Positions 1-8,841 of a DNA stretch of 64,000 bases are shown one piece after another (position 1 is the stretch's first letter; every line of letters begins with the position of its first letter). Source of the stretch: WGMI01 sp041739275 (GTDB taxonomy: Bacteria > Bacteroidota > Bacteroidia > Flavobacteriales > Schleiferiaceae). A model generated the notes under the pieces. That model had not been told where the DNA came from and ran no database searches. It saw nothing but the letters and a program-made list of their open reading frames with translations. A program made the translations under genes and the position numbers. The stretch lies in contig JBGSOF010000052.1 in assembly GCA_041739275.1 (NCBI GenBank), positions 26,821-90,820 on the forward strand. Direction: 5' to 3'.

Positions 1-323
1 GCATTGGTCTTCAAAATTTCCCCGAAGGTCTGGCGGTGTCTATGCCTCTGAGGCGCGGCGGAGTTTCGCCTTTTAAGAGCTTTTGGTACGGGCAGCTTTC
101 GGCCATTGTCGAACCCATTGCGGGAGTCGCAGGCGCCTTAGCCGTGGTCTATATGCAACCCATATTGCCCTATGCGCTCTCGTTTGCTGCAGGGGCTATG
201 ATTTATGTGGTGATTGAAGAGGTGGTGCCCGAAACTCAAAGAGATCGATTTACCGATACGGCCACACTCGGCTTTATCGCCGGCTTTGTGGTGATGATGA
301 GTTTGGATGTCGGGCTGAGCTGA
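1..323 (+). CDS. ZIP family metal transporter, C-terminal part (5' end outside window)
   Basis: The reading frame is open from the first bases, so the start lies upstream of the window. The visible part opens with NFPEG, matching the conserved HNxPEG metal-binding helix of ZIP (ZupT-like) transporters. It continues with hydrophobic helices and a second metal-site-like motif, EEVVPE, in a predicted helix. ZIP proteins move Zn(II) or related divalent ions into the cytoplasm across the inner membrane. About 107 residues remain of a usual 250-270. Substrate preference cannot be read from the sequence. Confidence 0.85.
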   Translation, partial: IGLQNFPEGLAVSMPLRRGGVSPFKSFWYGQLSAIVEPIAGVAGALAVVYMQPILPYALSFAAGAMIYVVIEEVVPETQRDRFTDTATLGFIAGFVVMMSLDVGLS

Positions 324-444
324 TCTTCGACTCGTCGAAAGTGGAATGGAAGCCAAGACGAAAGCGGCGACTAACTTTGCCCTTCAGAATCATTCCAAAC
401 AACGCAATCCTCTTGAGGGTTTATAGCGTAAACACATCCATCGC

Positions 445-1680
445 GTGACCCCCCCTTCTTTTTTGAGTTCCTCTGAGCTGGCCGAAATTCGAGAGATGTT
501 TCCGATTCTCTCGACAACAGTGCACGGCAAGCCTTTGATTTATTTCGACAATGCGGCGAGCACCCAAAAACCCACGCCGGTTCTCGATGCCATGGATCGC
601 TATTACCGAGAATCGCACAGCAATGTGCACCGCGGCGTGCATTATCTCAGCCAAAAAGCAACCGATGCCTTCGAGCGCGCGCGCGAAACAGTTCGAACGC
701 ACATCAACGCCTTCGACAGCTCTGAAATCATCTTCACAAAAGGCTGCACCGACGCCATCAACACCGTGGCTTCGGGATACTCGACCCTGCTGAAGCCCGG
801 GGACGAGGTGTTGATCTCGTCCCTTGAACACCACAGCAATATTGTTCCGTGGCAGATGGCCTGCGCCCGAAGTGGAGCCAGCATCAAAGTAATTCCAATA
901 GACGACAGCGGAACTTTGCTCTGGAATCGAACCCTGCTCGGTCCGAATACGCGTATCGTCGCCGTAAACCATGTCAGCAACGCCCTCGGAACCATCAATC
1001 CGATTGAACTCATCGCCCGCAATTGCCGTGAAAATGGAACGGCCCTGCTCGTAGACGGAGCGCAAAGCGGGCCTCATCTTTCTATTGATGTGCGGGCGCT
1101 CGATGTCGACTACTACACCTTGAGCGGACACAAAATATACGGGCCCACAGGCATCGGGATTTTGTACGGAAAGCGCGAACGACTCGATCAATTGCCCGCT
1201 TATCAAGGGGGTGGGGATATGATAAAAACCGTGAGTTTTCAGAGTTCGACCTATGCTGAGCCCCCGTTTAAATTCGAGGCCGGAACGCCCAACATCGCAG
1301 GCGCGGTGGGGCTTGCGGCGGCATTAAACTTCGTAAACTCGCTGGGAATCGATCGAATTGCCGCACACGAAAATGCCTTGCTCCGCGAAGCGACTGAACG
1401 GCTCTCGCACATTGAAGATCTTCGAGTGGTCGGCACCGCCGCGCACAAAGCTTCCGTACTCTCTTTTTTGATTGGCGATACGCACCCGTACGACGCCGGT
1501 GTTTTGCTCGACCACCAAGGCATTGCCATTCGAACCGGTCATCACTGTACACAACCCTTGATGGAGCGGCTCGGAATTCCGGGAACAGCTCGGGCTTCGT
1601 TCGCCGTGTACAACAGCACCTCGGAGTTGGATGTTTTTGAACGCGCAGTCCGCAAAGCCGCACAAATGCTGGTCGCATGA
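445..1680 (+). CDS. sufS: Cysteine desulfurase SufS
   Basis: PLP-dependent group II cysteine desulfurase that takes sulfur from L-cysteine for Fe-S cluster assembly. The PLP-binding lysine is in SGHKIYGP (about K230) and the persulfide cysteine in RTGHHCTQP (about C368). The 411-residue length is normal for SufS. The start is GTG: an in-frame stop lies 19 bases upstream and no ATG is available between. The last four bases overlap the start of sufE, which fits translational coupling with the sulfur acceptor it needs. The scaffold genes sufBCD are not in view; they probably lie elsewhere, since the upstream neighbour is a ZIP transporter. Confidence 0.95.
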   Translation: MTPPSFLSSSELAEIREMFPILSTTVHGKPLIYFDNAASTQKPTPVLDAMDRYYRESHSNVHRGVHYLSQKATDAFERARETVRTHINAFDSSEIIFTKGCTDAINTVASGYSTLLKPGDEVLISSLEHHSNIVPWQMACARSGASIKVIPIDDSGTLLWNRTLLGPNTRIVAVNHVSNALGTINPIELIARNCRENGTALLVDGAQSGPHLSIDVRALDVDYYTLSGHKIYGPTGIGILYGKRERLDQLPAYQGGGDMIKTVSFQSSTYAEPPFKFEAGTPNIAGAVGLAAALNFVNSLGIDRIAAHENALLREATERLSHIEDLRVVGTAAHKASVLSFLIGDTHPYDAGVLLDHQGIAIRTGHHCTQPLMERLGIPGTARASFAVYNSTSELDVFERAVRKAAQMLVA

Positions 1681-2150
1681 TTGAAAATCACACAGAAGGC
1701 GCACGAGAAATCGCAAGGCGACAGGCAGAAATTGTCGAGGAATTCTCCATGTTCGACGACTGGTCTGCCAAATACGAATACCTCATAGAGCTGGGGCGTT
1801 CCTTGCCTTTGATCGACCCAAAATTGAAAGACGACACCCATCTGATTCGCGGGTGCCAAAGCCGAGTTTGGATGGCTTCTGAACTCCGCGCGGGCTTGAT
1901 TCGATATACGGCCGACAGCGACGCCATCATTACTAAGGGGATTATTGCACTCTTGATTCGCTCGTTCGACGGCTCGGCGCCGACAGACATTGTTTCAGCC
2001 GAACTGGAGTTTATCGACCAAATCGGCCTTCGAGAGCATCTTTCGCCCACGCGGGCCAATGGCCTTTTGAGTATGTTGAAGCAAATGAAATACGATGCCC
2101 TGGCCTTTTCGTCTCGCCCGGATCTGGATAAACCAACCCATCTGAAATGA
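1677..2150 (+). CDS. sufE: SufE family sulfur acceptor
   Basis: Accepts persulfide sulfur from SufS and hands it to the Fe-S scaffold. The acceptor cysteine is in the loop RGCQSRVW (about C60), the family signature. Length is 157 residues against the usual 138-150, with a short N-terminal extension. It overlaps sufS by four bases (ATGA) and the next gene by four bases. The order sufS-sufE-DUF59-DUF2480 is common in Bacteroidota, so this is one transcriptional unit. Confidence 0.93.
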   Translation: MIENHTEGAREIARRQAEIVEEFSMFDDWSAKYEYLIELGRSLPLIDPKLKDDTHLIRGCQSRVWMASELRAGLIRYTADSDAIITKGIIALLIRSFDGSAPTDIVSAELEFIDQIGLREHLSPTRANGLLSMLKQMKYDALAFSSRPDLDKPTHLK

Positions 2151-2470
2151 TCGACGAGCTTGAAATGCAACATATCGGCGAAGAAATCGTCGAAGTTCTC
2201 CGGGGTATTTACGACCCTGAAATACCCGTGAACATATACGAGTTGGGGCTTATTTACGATCTCAAAGTGAGCGAAGTCCGAGATGTTCACGTCTTGATGA
2301 CCCTGACTTCGCCCAACTGCCCGGTCGCCGAAAGCCTTCCGAGGGAGGTGGAGGAGCGGGTACGCAGCCTCGACTCGGTAAAACAAGTCGAAGTGGAGAT
2401 TACGTTCGACCCGCCTTGGACCAAGGACATGATGAGCGAAGAAGCCCAGTTGGAGCTGGGGTTGTTGTGA
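2147..2470 (+). CDS. DUF59/MIP18 family Fe-S assembly protein (SufT-like)
   Basis: A 107-residue member of the DUF59 (MIP18/SufT) family, which helps mature or transfer Fe-S clusters. The motif DPEIPVNIYELGLIYD near residue 25 and TSPNCPVAE with its single conserved cysteine are diagnostic. The C-terminal DPPWTKDMMSEEA is also typical. The start ATG overlaps the sufE stop and the stop overlaps the next ATG, so it is inside the suf operon. The exact biochemical role of this family is still debated, so the name SufT is by context. Confidence 0.88.
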   Translation: MIDELEMQHIGEEIVEVLRGIYDPEIPVNIYELGLIYDLKVSEVRDVHVLMTLTSPNCPVAESLPREVEERVRSLDSVKQVEVEITFDPPWTKDMMSEEAQLELGLL

Positions 2471-2982
2471 TGGAAACCCCTGATATCCGCAATAAAGTAG
2501 AAGAGAGCGGCCTGATCACACTCGATCTGGAGGCAATGCTCAAAGCGCCTGAAGTGTTTGAAGTCGATCTCGCCGACTTTCTCGAAGAGCGCATCATCCT
2601 CAGGGAAAGAGTCTTCCGAGAAGCGCTCAAGACATGGATGCCCGATTCACCAACCGATGCCGTGGCCGCGCTGATCTGCTCTGCCGACGCCATTGTCCCG
2701 CTGTGGAGTTGGATGCTTTTGGCTGCCCGCCTCCGAGCACTGGGCTACCGTTCGATCTACGGGAGCCGTTCAAACGTGCGCGAACAGCTGCTCTTGGAAT
2801 CATTCGATCGAATGGATCTCGAAGCGCAGCGCGGAGCGAAAGTGATGGTGAAGGGTTGTTCGGAATCGATCCCCGTGGCTCTTTACGTTCGGGTCATTGA
2901 ACGCTTGATGCCCATGGTCAAGAGCTTAGCCTTTGGCGAAGCGTGTTCGTCCGTTCCCGTTTTTAAGCAGACTTTGTCGTAG
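2470..2982 (+). CDS. DUF2480 family protein
   Basis: A 170-residue protein of the Bacteroidota family DUF2480, recognised from its content and from its place behind sufE and DUF59. I chose the ATG that overlaps the previous stop; a longer frame upstream would run inside the neighbour. The protein has a central KTWMPDSPTDAVAALICSADAIVPLWSW segment split by acidic helices and no signal peptide. Its function is unknown; co-occurrence with suf genes suggests a link to Fe-S metabolism. The last 20 bases overlap the convergent lspA end. Confidence 0.8.
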   Translation: METPDIRNKVEESGLITLDLEAMLKAPEVFEVDLADFLEERIILRERVFREALKTWMPDSPTDAVAALICSADAIVPLWSWMLLAARLRALGYRSIYGSRSNVREQLLLESFDRMDLEAQRGAKVMVKGCSESIPVALYVRVIERLMPMVKSLAFGEACSSVPVFKQTLS

Positions 2983-3634
2983 TTGCTTCAGAAGCGTCTT
3001 CTGAGCTCGATTGCCCCGAGTCTTTGCGCTCTTCTTCTTCTTTGGGAAAGAGTTCTCTCTGGCGCAGAATCATCAAACCGATTCCGACGGAAATACTGGC
3101 ATCCGCAATGTTGAAAATGGGCTCGAAAAAGCGCAATGCCTTACCCCCGAAATAAGGGATCCACTGAGGCCAATGGCTGTCGATCAACGGAAAGTAGAGC
3201 ATGTCCACCACCTTGCCCTTGAGAAATCCCGCATATCCACCGGTTTCGGGCATCCAAGTGGCCACTTGCCCATAGCTGTGGTCGAACACAAGGCCGTAAA
3301 ACGCACTGTCGATGAGGTTGCCCGCGGCACCCGCCAAAATCAAAGCCAAGCTGGCCACAGCCACTCCCGATGCGTTGCGCCTGCAGACCAGAACCAGCCA
3401 ATTTGCGATAAAGCCGACGGCCGCGATCCGAAAAATGCTCAGGGCCAACTTTCCCCAACTCCCGCCGAGCTCAAAGCCAAAAGCCATTCCGGGGTTCTCG
3501 GTAAAATGAATAATGAACCAGTTGGCGATCCTGATTTCTTCACCGAGCATCAGATGCGTCTTGATCCAGAATTTTGAAATCTGGTCGAGCAGGAGCAATC
3601 CAAAGCAGAGCGCGAGGGCGAGGCGGAGCTTCAC
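2963..3634 (-). CDS. lspA: Lipoprotein signal peptidase LspA
   Basis: Inner-membrane aspartic protease that removes the signal peptide from diacylglyceryl-modified prolipoproteins. The two catalytic aspartates are D109 in AGAAGNLIDS and D178 in FNIADASIS. Four hydrophobic helices are visible. The 223 residues exceed the 160-170 of E. coli because of a periplasmic insert between the catalytic motifs (about 118-165) and a charged, Ser/Glu-rich cytoplasmic tail, both normal in Bacteroidota. The GTG start overlaps the stop of the upstream TraR/DksA-like gene by four bases. The window encodes many lipoproteins, its substrates. Confidence 0.95.
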   Translation of the reverse strand: MKLRLALALCFGLLLLDQISKFWIKTHLMLGEEIRIANWFIIHFTENPGMAFGFELGGSWGKLALSIFRIAAVGFIANWLVLVCRRNASGVAVASLALILAGAAGNLIDSAFYGLVFDHSYGQVATWMPETGGYAGFLKGKVVDMLYFPLIDSHWPQWIPYFGGKALRFFEPIFNIADASISVGIGLMILRQRELFPKEEEERKDSGQSSSEDASEATTTKSA

Positions 3635-4008
3635 TGTCTATTCTTGGCCTCGATGCTCAAAGTGGCGTGCGGAACCAGGCGAAGGCGATCCTTTGGAATC
3701 AAATTGCCCGTAATCCGGCAAATGCCATAGGTCTTGTTCTCGATGCGAACCATGGCGCTGCGCAAGTCTCTGATAAACTTCTCTTGCCGGGCCGCGAGTT
3801 GAGAATTGGCTTCCTTGCTCATGGTGTCCGAACCTTCTTCAAAGGCCTTGAAGGTGGGCGAAGTATCGTCGGTGCCGTTGTTGCGGTCGTTGGCGAAGTT
3901 CTCTTTCAAGACCAACAAGTCGGCCTCGGCTTTTTCGATCTTGTCCAAAATCAGCGCGCGAAACTCGTCGAGCTCTTCGTCGCTATATCTCAATTTCGGT
4001 TCTGCCAT
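3631..4008 (-). CDS. TraR/DksA family zinc-finger-like regulator
   Basis: A 125-residue protein of the TraR/DksA family, which binds RNA polymerase through its secondary channel. The coiled-coil N-terminal half (DEFRALILDKIEKAEADL) is followed by YGICRITGNLIPKDRLRLVP. Only one cysteine of the usual four-Cys zinc finger remains, as in the common Bacteroidota version. I chose the ATG giving MAEPKLRY, the usual family start; about 31 further residues upstream are unlikely. It sits between ileS and lspA in a leftward unit, an order conserved in this phylum. DksA-type stringent regulation is inference. Confidence 0.88.
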   Translation of the reverse strand: MAEPKLRYSDEELDEFRALILDKIEKAEADLLVLKENFANDRNNGTDDTSPTFKAFEEGSDTMSKEANSQLAARQEKFIRDLRSAMVRIENKTYGICRITGNLIPKDRLRLVPHATLSIEAKNRQ

Positions 4009-4032
4009 TGCAGGGGTGTTACTGAAAGCCCG

Positions 4033-4040
4033 CAAAAATA
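4033..4040 (-). promoter_or_regulatory. Candidate -7 box upstream of the TraR/DksA-like gene
   Basis: On the minus strand TATTTTTG matches the Bacteroidota -7 consensus TAnnTTTG exactly. It lies 25 bases before the ATG, just after the ileS stop, which would give a short leader and let this gene and lspA be transcribed apart from ileS. No clear -33 TTTG is seen at 19-21 bases. Confidence 0.4.
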
Positions 4041-4046
4041 AGCGAA

Positions 4047-7000
4047 TTAGACTGCGTTCGGCGCCTTGTCTCGAAGCTCTATTCCGAGCAGAACATTGCA
4101 ATCTTCCAAGTCTGCCGACACCATCGGTTCGAGCGGTTCTCGGTTGATCGAAAATTCAACCGCCAAAACTTCGGTCGCAATCAAGCTGCGGAACTTCGAA
4201 AACGCCCGAATGGCTTCGTCCGGAGCCATGACGCTCAGTGCGATTCGATCGGTGACCTCGAGTTTGCGGTCTTTGCGCAGGTTTTGGATTCGGTTGATCA
4301 ATTCCCGGCTCAAACCCTCGTCGAGCAGGTCTTCTGAAAGCCTGAGATCGAGTGCCACCGTGATTCCGGAATCGCTCGCCACTTGCCAGCCCGGCACATC
4401 TTGTGCAAAGAGTTCGAGGTCTTCTCGTTCGAGTTCAAAATCGCCCCCCGGCAATGCGATGGACAAGCTTCCATTTTGTTCGAAAAAGCTCAATTGAGCG
4501 GCGTCCAGCTGAGCGATGGCCTCTCCGAGCGCCTTCATCCTCGGGCCGATTCGGGCGCCCAAGCGCTTGAAATTCGGCTTGGCTTTTTTAACGATTAAAT
4601 CTGAATCCCGATCGAGCCACTCCACGCTCTTTACGTTGACCTCAGCACGGATCAACTCGGCGACCCGCTCCATTTCTGAGCGTTCCGAAGGGTCGAGAAC
4701 GGGCATGGCCAACCTCGGGAGCGGTTGCCGAACGCGAATCTTCTCCTTTTTTCGAATGGCTAGTGCCAAGGATACCACCTGCTGTGCGCGGCGCATTCTC
4801 CACATCAAGGAAGCGTCGATTCGGCGCATTTCACATTGGGGATAATCGCTCCAATGCACCGATTCGGTCGAGCGCGTCAAATCGCGGAAGAGCCGATCAG
4901 CATAAAACGGGGCGAAGGGAGCACTCAAACGCGCCACGGTCTCCAGACATCGGTACAAGGTGCCAAAGGCGGCCTGTTTGTCGGCTCCCGCACCGTCTTT
5001 CCAAAACCTCCGCCTGCTGAGCCGCACATACCAATTGCTCAATTTATCGATAGCAAACTCTTGAATGGCGCGCGCAGCTTTGGTAGGTTCGTAGTCTGAA
5101 AGCGAGGCGTCAACGTCTGAAATCAACTGATTGAGCTCGCTCAGAATCCAGAGATCGAGCTCGTTTAGAGCTTCTTCAGGCCATGCGCTCTTCTGCGGGT
5201 CGTAGCCGTCGACATTGGCATAAAGCGCAAAAAAAGAGTAGGTGTGATGAAGGGTGCCAAAAAACTTGCGCTGGACTTCGGCAATGCCTTCGACATCAAA
5301 GCGCAAGTTCTCCCAAGGCTGCGCATTGGTCAGCATATACCAGCGAAGCGCATCGGCTCCGCTTCGATCGAGCACCTCGAAGGGCTCCACGGCATTGCCC
5401 AGGCGTTTCGACATTTTCTGACCGTTTTTGTCGAGCACCAATCCGTTCGATACCACCGTCTTATAGGCCGGGCTATCAAAGATCATCCCCGCGATGGCGT
5501 GCAAGGTGTAAAACCAGCCCCGGGTTTGGTCGACCCCCTCCGCAATAAAATCGGCGGGGAAATTCTCTTCAAAGCGTTGTTTGTTTTCAAAGGGATAGTG
5601 CCACTGGGCGTAAGGCATGCTGCCCGAGTCGAACCAAACATCAATCAAATCGGGCTCTCGGCGCATTTCGCGTCCATCAGTTGAGACCAAAACGATCTCG
5701 TCAGCGTACGGCCTGTGGAGGTCGACCGAATCGTAATTCGAGTCGCTCATGTTGCCCACTTCAAAATGTCCGAGCGGATTCGACTTCATCAAACCTGCGC
5801 GCACAGAGTCTTCGCAGGCCAACTTGAGTTCTTCGATCGAACCGAAAACACGAACCTCCGAACCGTCTTCGGTCGACCAAATGGGCAAGGGGATTCCCCA
5901 AAAACGAGACCGGCTCAAGTTCCAGTCGTTGAGGTTTTGAAGCCAATTGGCGAAACGCCCTTCTCCGGTCGATTTGGGCTTCCACTTGATCTGCGCATTG
6001 TACTCCAACAAATCGTCGCGCTTTTCTGAAGCCTTGATAAACCAAGAGTCGAGGGGGTAGTACAAAACGGGCTTGTCGGTGCGCCAACAATGCGGATAGC
6101 TGTGGACGTATTTCTCCACTTTAAAAGCTACTCCGCGCTCTTTGAGGTCGATGGCAATCTCGACGTCCAGAGAACGCTCGGGGGCATGGCCGGCTTCGTA
6201 GTATTCGTTTTTCACGTACAAGCCCGCCCATTTGCCGAGCTGAGGTTGATAGCGTCCCTGCAAATCGACAATCGGAACGGGCTGGCCTTGAGCATCGGCA
6301 ATCAACATGGGCGGAATGCCCGCGTCTCGCGCCACCCGGGCATCGTCGGCTCCAAAAGTGGGCGCGATGTGAACGATTCCCGTGCCGTCTTCGGTGCTGA
6401 CGTAATCTCCCGGAATCAATCGATAGGCATTCTCTGCATCGCGCATCGGGCGGATCCAATCGAACAAAGGCTGGTAGGCCAAACCGAAGAGCTCCGACCC
6501 TTTGACGCTGCGTAAAACCGTCCAAGGCAAGGTCTTATCTCCCACTTTATACCCGCCGGGTTCCAAGCCTTTTCCCTCTTCTTTAAAATACCTCGACAGC
6601 GCATCTTTTGCAGCGAGCACAACGATTCGACCGCCCACATATGGATTGACCGTTTCGACCAAGGCGTACTCGATGTCTTTGCCGAGCGCCAGAGCTGTAT
6701 TTGCTGGGAGTGTCCAAGGAGTTGTGGTCCAGGCAAGTACATCCACTTGTTCCGCTCCAAAAAGGGCTTGCTTCTCTTCGCCCTCCAGCAAACGAAACTG
6801 AGCTGTAACGGTGGTGTCGGTAACATCGCGATAACAACCGGGCTGGTTGAGCTCGTGGCTGCTGAGCCCCGTACCTGCCTTGGGCGAATAGGGCTGCACG
6901 GTATACCCCTTGTAAAGCAAACCTTTGCGGTTAAACTGGGCGATCAACCACCAAACCGTTTCGATGTACTTGCTGCGATAGGTGATGTAGGGATCCTCCA

Positions 7001-7436
7001 AATCAACCCAATAACCAATTCGCTCTGTCAAATCGTTCCAACGACCCGTAAACCGCATGACGGCTTTTTTACAGGCGTCGTTGTACTCGGCAATCCCAAT
7101 AGTCTTGCCAATGTCTTCTTTGGTGATGCCCAATTCGCGCTCTACGCCCAATTCGACCGGGAGACCGTGGGTGTCCCAACCCGCTTTCCGCTCTACTCTG
7201 AAGCCCTTTTGCGATTGAAAACGGCAAAAAAGATCCTTGAGCGTTCGCGAAAGCACGTGGTGAATGCCCGGCAGCCCATTCGCCGATGGCGGCCCTTCGT
7301 AAAAGACAAAAGCCGGAGCTCCTTTCCTCTTTTCGAGCGATTGTTCAAAGCAGTTTTCGCGCTTCCACTGCTCGAGCATTTCGGTGTGCACACGCACCAA
7401 ATCGAGTTCGGAATATTCGGGAAACGGATGGTTCAT
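4047..7436 (-). CDS. ileS: Isoleucyl-tRNA synthetase
   Basis: Charges tRNA-Ile with isoleucine. At 1129 residues it is the long type seen in Bacteroidota. The class I signature is GLPGIHHVLSRT near residue 57 (HIGH variant) and the KMSKS loop is QKMSKRLGN in the second half. WTTTPWTLPANT marks the editing (CP1) domain and a tRNA anticodon-binding domain follows. I placed the start at the ATG giving MNHPFPEY; an upstream ATG would add 13 residues without family support. It is first in a leftward block with the TraR/DksA-like gene and lspA. Confidence 0.97.
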   Translation of the reverse strand: MNHPFPEYSELDLVRVHTEMLEQWKRENCFEQSLEKRKGAPAFVFYEGPPSANGLPGIHHVLSRTLKDLFCRFQSQKGFRVERKAGWDTHGLPVELGVERELGITKEDIGKTIGIAEYNDACKKAVMRFTGRWNDLTERIGYWVDLEDPYITYRSKYIETVWWLIAQFNRKGLLYKGYTVQPYSPKAGTGLSSHELNQPGCYRDVTDTTVTAQFRLLEGEEKQALFGAEQVDVLAWTTTPWTLPANTALALGKDIEYALVETVNPYVGGRIVVLAAKDALSRYFKEEGKGLEPGGYKVGDKTLPWTVLRSVKGSELFGLAYQPLFDWIRPMRDAENAYRLIPGDYVSTEDGTGIVHIAPTFGADDARVARDAGIPPMLIADAQGQPVPIVDLQGRYQPQLGKWAGLYVKNEYYEAGHAPERSLDVEIAIDLKERGVAFKVEKYVHSYPHCWRTDKPVLYYPLDSWFIKASEKRDDLLEYNAQIKWKPKSTGEGRFANWLQNLNDWNLSRSRFWGIPLPIWSTEDGSEVRVFGSIEELKLACEDSVRAGLMKSNPLGHFEVGNMSDSNYDSVDLHRPYADEIVLVSTDGREMRREPDLIDVWFDSGSMPYAQWHYPFENKQRFEENFPADFIAEGVDQTRGWFYTLHAIAGMIFDSPAYKTVVSNGLVLDKNGQKMSKRLGNAVEPFEVLDRSGADALRWYMLTNAQPWENLRFDVEGIAEVQRKFFGTLHHTYSFFALYANVDGYDPQKSAWPEEALNELDLWILSELNQLISDVDASLSDYEPTKAARAIQEFAIDKLSNWYVRLSRRRFWKDGAGADKQAAFGTLYRCLETVARLSAPFAPFYADRLFRDLTRSTESVHWSDYPQCEMRRIDASLMWRMRRAQQVVSLALAIRKKEKIRVRQPLPRLAMPVLDPSERSEMERVAELIRAEVNVKSVEWLDRDSDLIVKKAKPNFKRLGARIGPRMKALGEAIAQLDAAQLSFFEQNGSLSIALPGGDFELEREDLELFAQDVPGWQVASDSGITVALDLRLSEDLLDEGLSRELINRIQNLRKDRKLEVTDRIALSVMAPDEAIRAFSKFRSLIATEVLAVEFSINREPLEPMVSADLEDCNVLLGIELRDKAPNAV

Positions 7437-7486
7437 TTGGATCAATAGAAAAATGGCCGAATGGCTACGTGCCACTCTGCCGCGTG

Positions 7487-7494
7487 CAAAAGTA
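7487..7494 (-). promoter_or_regulatory. Candidate -7 box for ileS
   Basis: TACTTTTG on the minus strand fits TAnnTTTG and lies 50 bases before the ileS ATG, in the short gap after the MscS gene stop. No good -33 partner is visible, so this is a weak call. Confidence 0.35.
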
Positions 7495-7518
7495 ATTCAG
7501 TGAAATGGGCTTAGCCGC

Positions 7519-8346
7519 TCAGGACTGCACCATGTGAACCACTCTGTGAGGGAAGGGGATTTCGATGCCCGCTTTGTCGAGCTCGAGTTTGAAGCGCTCG
7601 TTCAAATCAAAATACACCCCCCAATAATCGGGAGTGGCGACCCAAAGACGAACGACAAAATCGAGCGAGCTTTCAGACATTTTCTCCAAACCAATAAAGG
7701 GTGCAGGGTCTTGAAGAACCCTCGGATCGCTCGATCCAACTTCAAAAAGAAGGTTTTTGACCGCCATGAGATCGCTTTTGTACGCCACGGAAATCTTGTA
7801 ATCGACCCGTGCGGTTTCCATAGACGAATAGTTGATAATGCTCGCAGCTCCTACCGCGCTATTTGGAATAATGATCAGGCGATTTTGAAGCGTCAGCAAC
7901 TTGGTGACGAAAATCTCAATGTGTTGTACAAAACCCGTATGACCCGCGACTTCGACGAGATCGCCCACCTTCATCGGCTTGAAAATGAGGAGCATCACCC
8001 CCGAGGCAAAGTTTTGAAGCGTGCCTTGAAGTGCGAGGCCCACGGCCAAACCCGCAGCACCCAGCACGGCGACAAAGCTGGTGGTTTCGATCCCGATCAT
8101 CGAAGCCACTGAGATCACCAGCATGGCGGTGAGCCCCCATTTAACCAAGGTTGCGATAAAAGGCCTCAAGGTTTCGTCGAGTTCGCGACGCTCGAAAACC
8201 TTGCTCATGACGTTGACAAAGCCATTGATGAGCCGAATACCCACCACCAACAGCAAAATAGCCAAAAGCACTTTGGGTCCGTTCAAGACGACCGCGGCTA
8301 GGGCCTGATCGCTGAGTTTTTCGAGCATTTCGGGGTCCATAATCAA
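7519..8346 (-). CDS. Small-conductance mechanosensitive channel (MscS family)
   Basis: A 275-residue MscS-type channel that opens under membrane tension to release solutes during hypo-osmotic shock. Three transmembrane helices occupy about residues 15-130. The pore-lining TM3 carries the Ala/Gly-rich pattern AAGLAVGLALQGTLQNFASG, and the beta domain follows with FKPMKVGDLVEV and NRLIIIPNS. The length matches E. coli MscS. The start could be either of two close ATGs. It lies between RidA and ileS on the same strand, with no functional link evident. Confidence 0.93.
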   Translation of the reverse strand: MIMDPEMLEKLSDQALAAVVLNGPKVLLAILLLVVGIRLINGFVNVMSKVFERRELDETLRPFIATLVKWGLTAMLVISVASMIGIETTSFVAVLGAAGLAVGLALQGTLQNFASGVMLLIFKPMKVGDLVEVAGHTGFVQHIEIFVTKLLTLQNRLIIIPNSAVGAASIINYSSMETARVDYKISVAYKSDLMAVKNLLFEVGSSDPRVLQDPAPFIGLEKMSESSLDFVVRLWVATPDYWGVYFDLNERFKLELDKAGIEIPFPHRVVHMVQS

Positions 8347-8366
8347 CGAAATTTAGAGGGATGAAA

Positions 8367-8798
8367 CTATGAATTTAAAGCGGCGATGCATTTGAGCTCG
8401 ATGGAAATGGGGGTGGGCAAAGCGTTGATTTCAAGGGTGGTGCGGCAGGGCTGGGCCGTAGTGAAGTACTCGGCGTAGATCCGATTGAAGGTGGGGAAGT
8501 CGCGCTTCATGTCGACCAAAAAGACGGTGATGTCGACGAGGTCTTCCCAGCGCCCCCCGGCCTCTTCGAGTATGGCCTTTACATTGGCAAATACCGAATG
8601 AACTTGGGCTTCGAAATCGAATTGCACAAAGTGCCCTGAGGCATTGGTTTGGAGCCCGGGCACTGCGGAATCTCCCGAGCCGCTGCCGGCAATCCGAGGG
8701 CCGACGCCCGACAAAAACAAGAGATTCCCGACCTTTCTTGCATGAGGGTACGCGCCAACGGCCTTTGGAGCGCGAGAACTGTTGAGAAGATCAGACAT
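8367..8798 (-). CDS. RidA family enamine/imine deaminase
   Basis: A 143-residue member of the RidA (YjgF/YER057c/UK114) family, which hydrolyses reactive enamine/imine intermediates from PLP enzymes. Family features are GAYPHARKVGNLLFLSG near the N-terminus, VFANVKAILEEAG, and the C-terminal CRTTLEINALP, which holds the conserved arginine and the region after it. I chose the ATG giving MSDLLNSS, which fits the family N-terminus; a longer frame would enter the divergent neighbour. It is divergent from the exonuclease gene with only 43 bases between start codons. Confidence 0.88.
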   Translation of the reverse strand: MSDLLNSSRAPKAVGAYPHARKVGNLLFLSGVGPRIAGSGSGDSAVPGLQTNASGHFVQFDFEAQVHSVFANVKAILEEAGGRWEDLVDITVFLVDMKRDFPTFNRIYAEYFTTAQPCRTTLEINALPTPISIELKCIAALNS

Positions 8799-8841
8799 AC
8801 GCTTGCTTTTGGGCGAAATTAGCGCGAACCGACGGAAGCAT

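Noticed and set aside
324..444. TTCGAC/GTCGAA palindrome after the ZIP gene as a terminator
   Set aside because: The stem has six bases with a two-base loop and no T-run.
3011..3577. 188-codon frame opposite lspA
   Set aside because: lspA carries both catalytic aspartates; the opposing frame is a by-product of its codon use.
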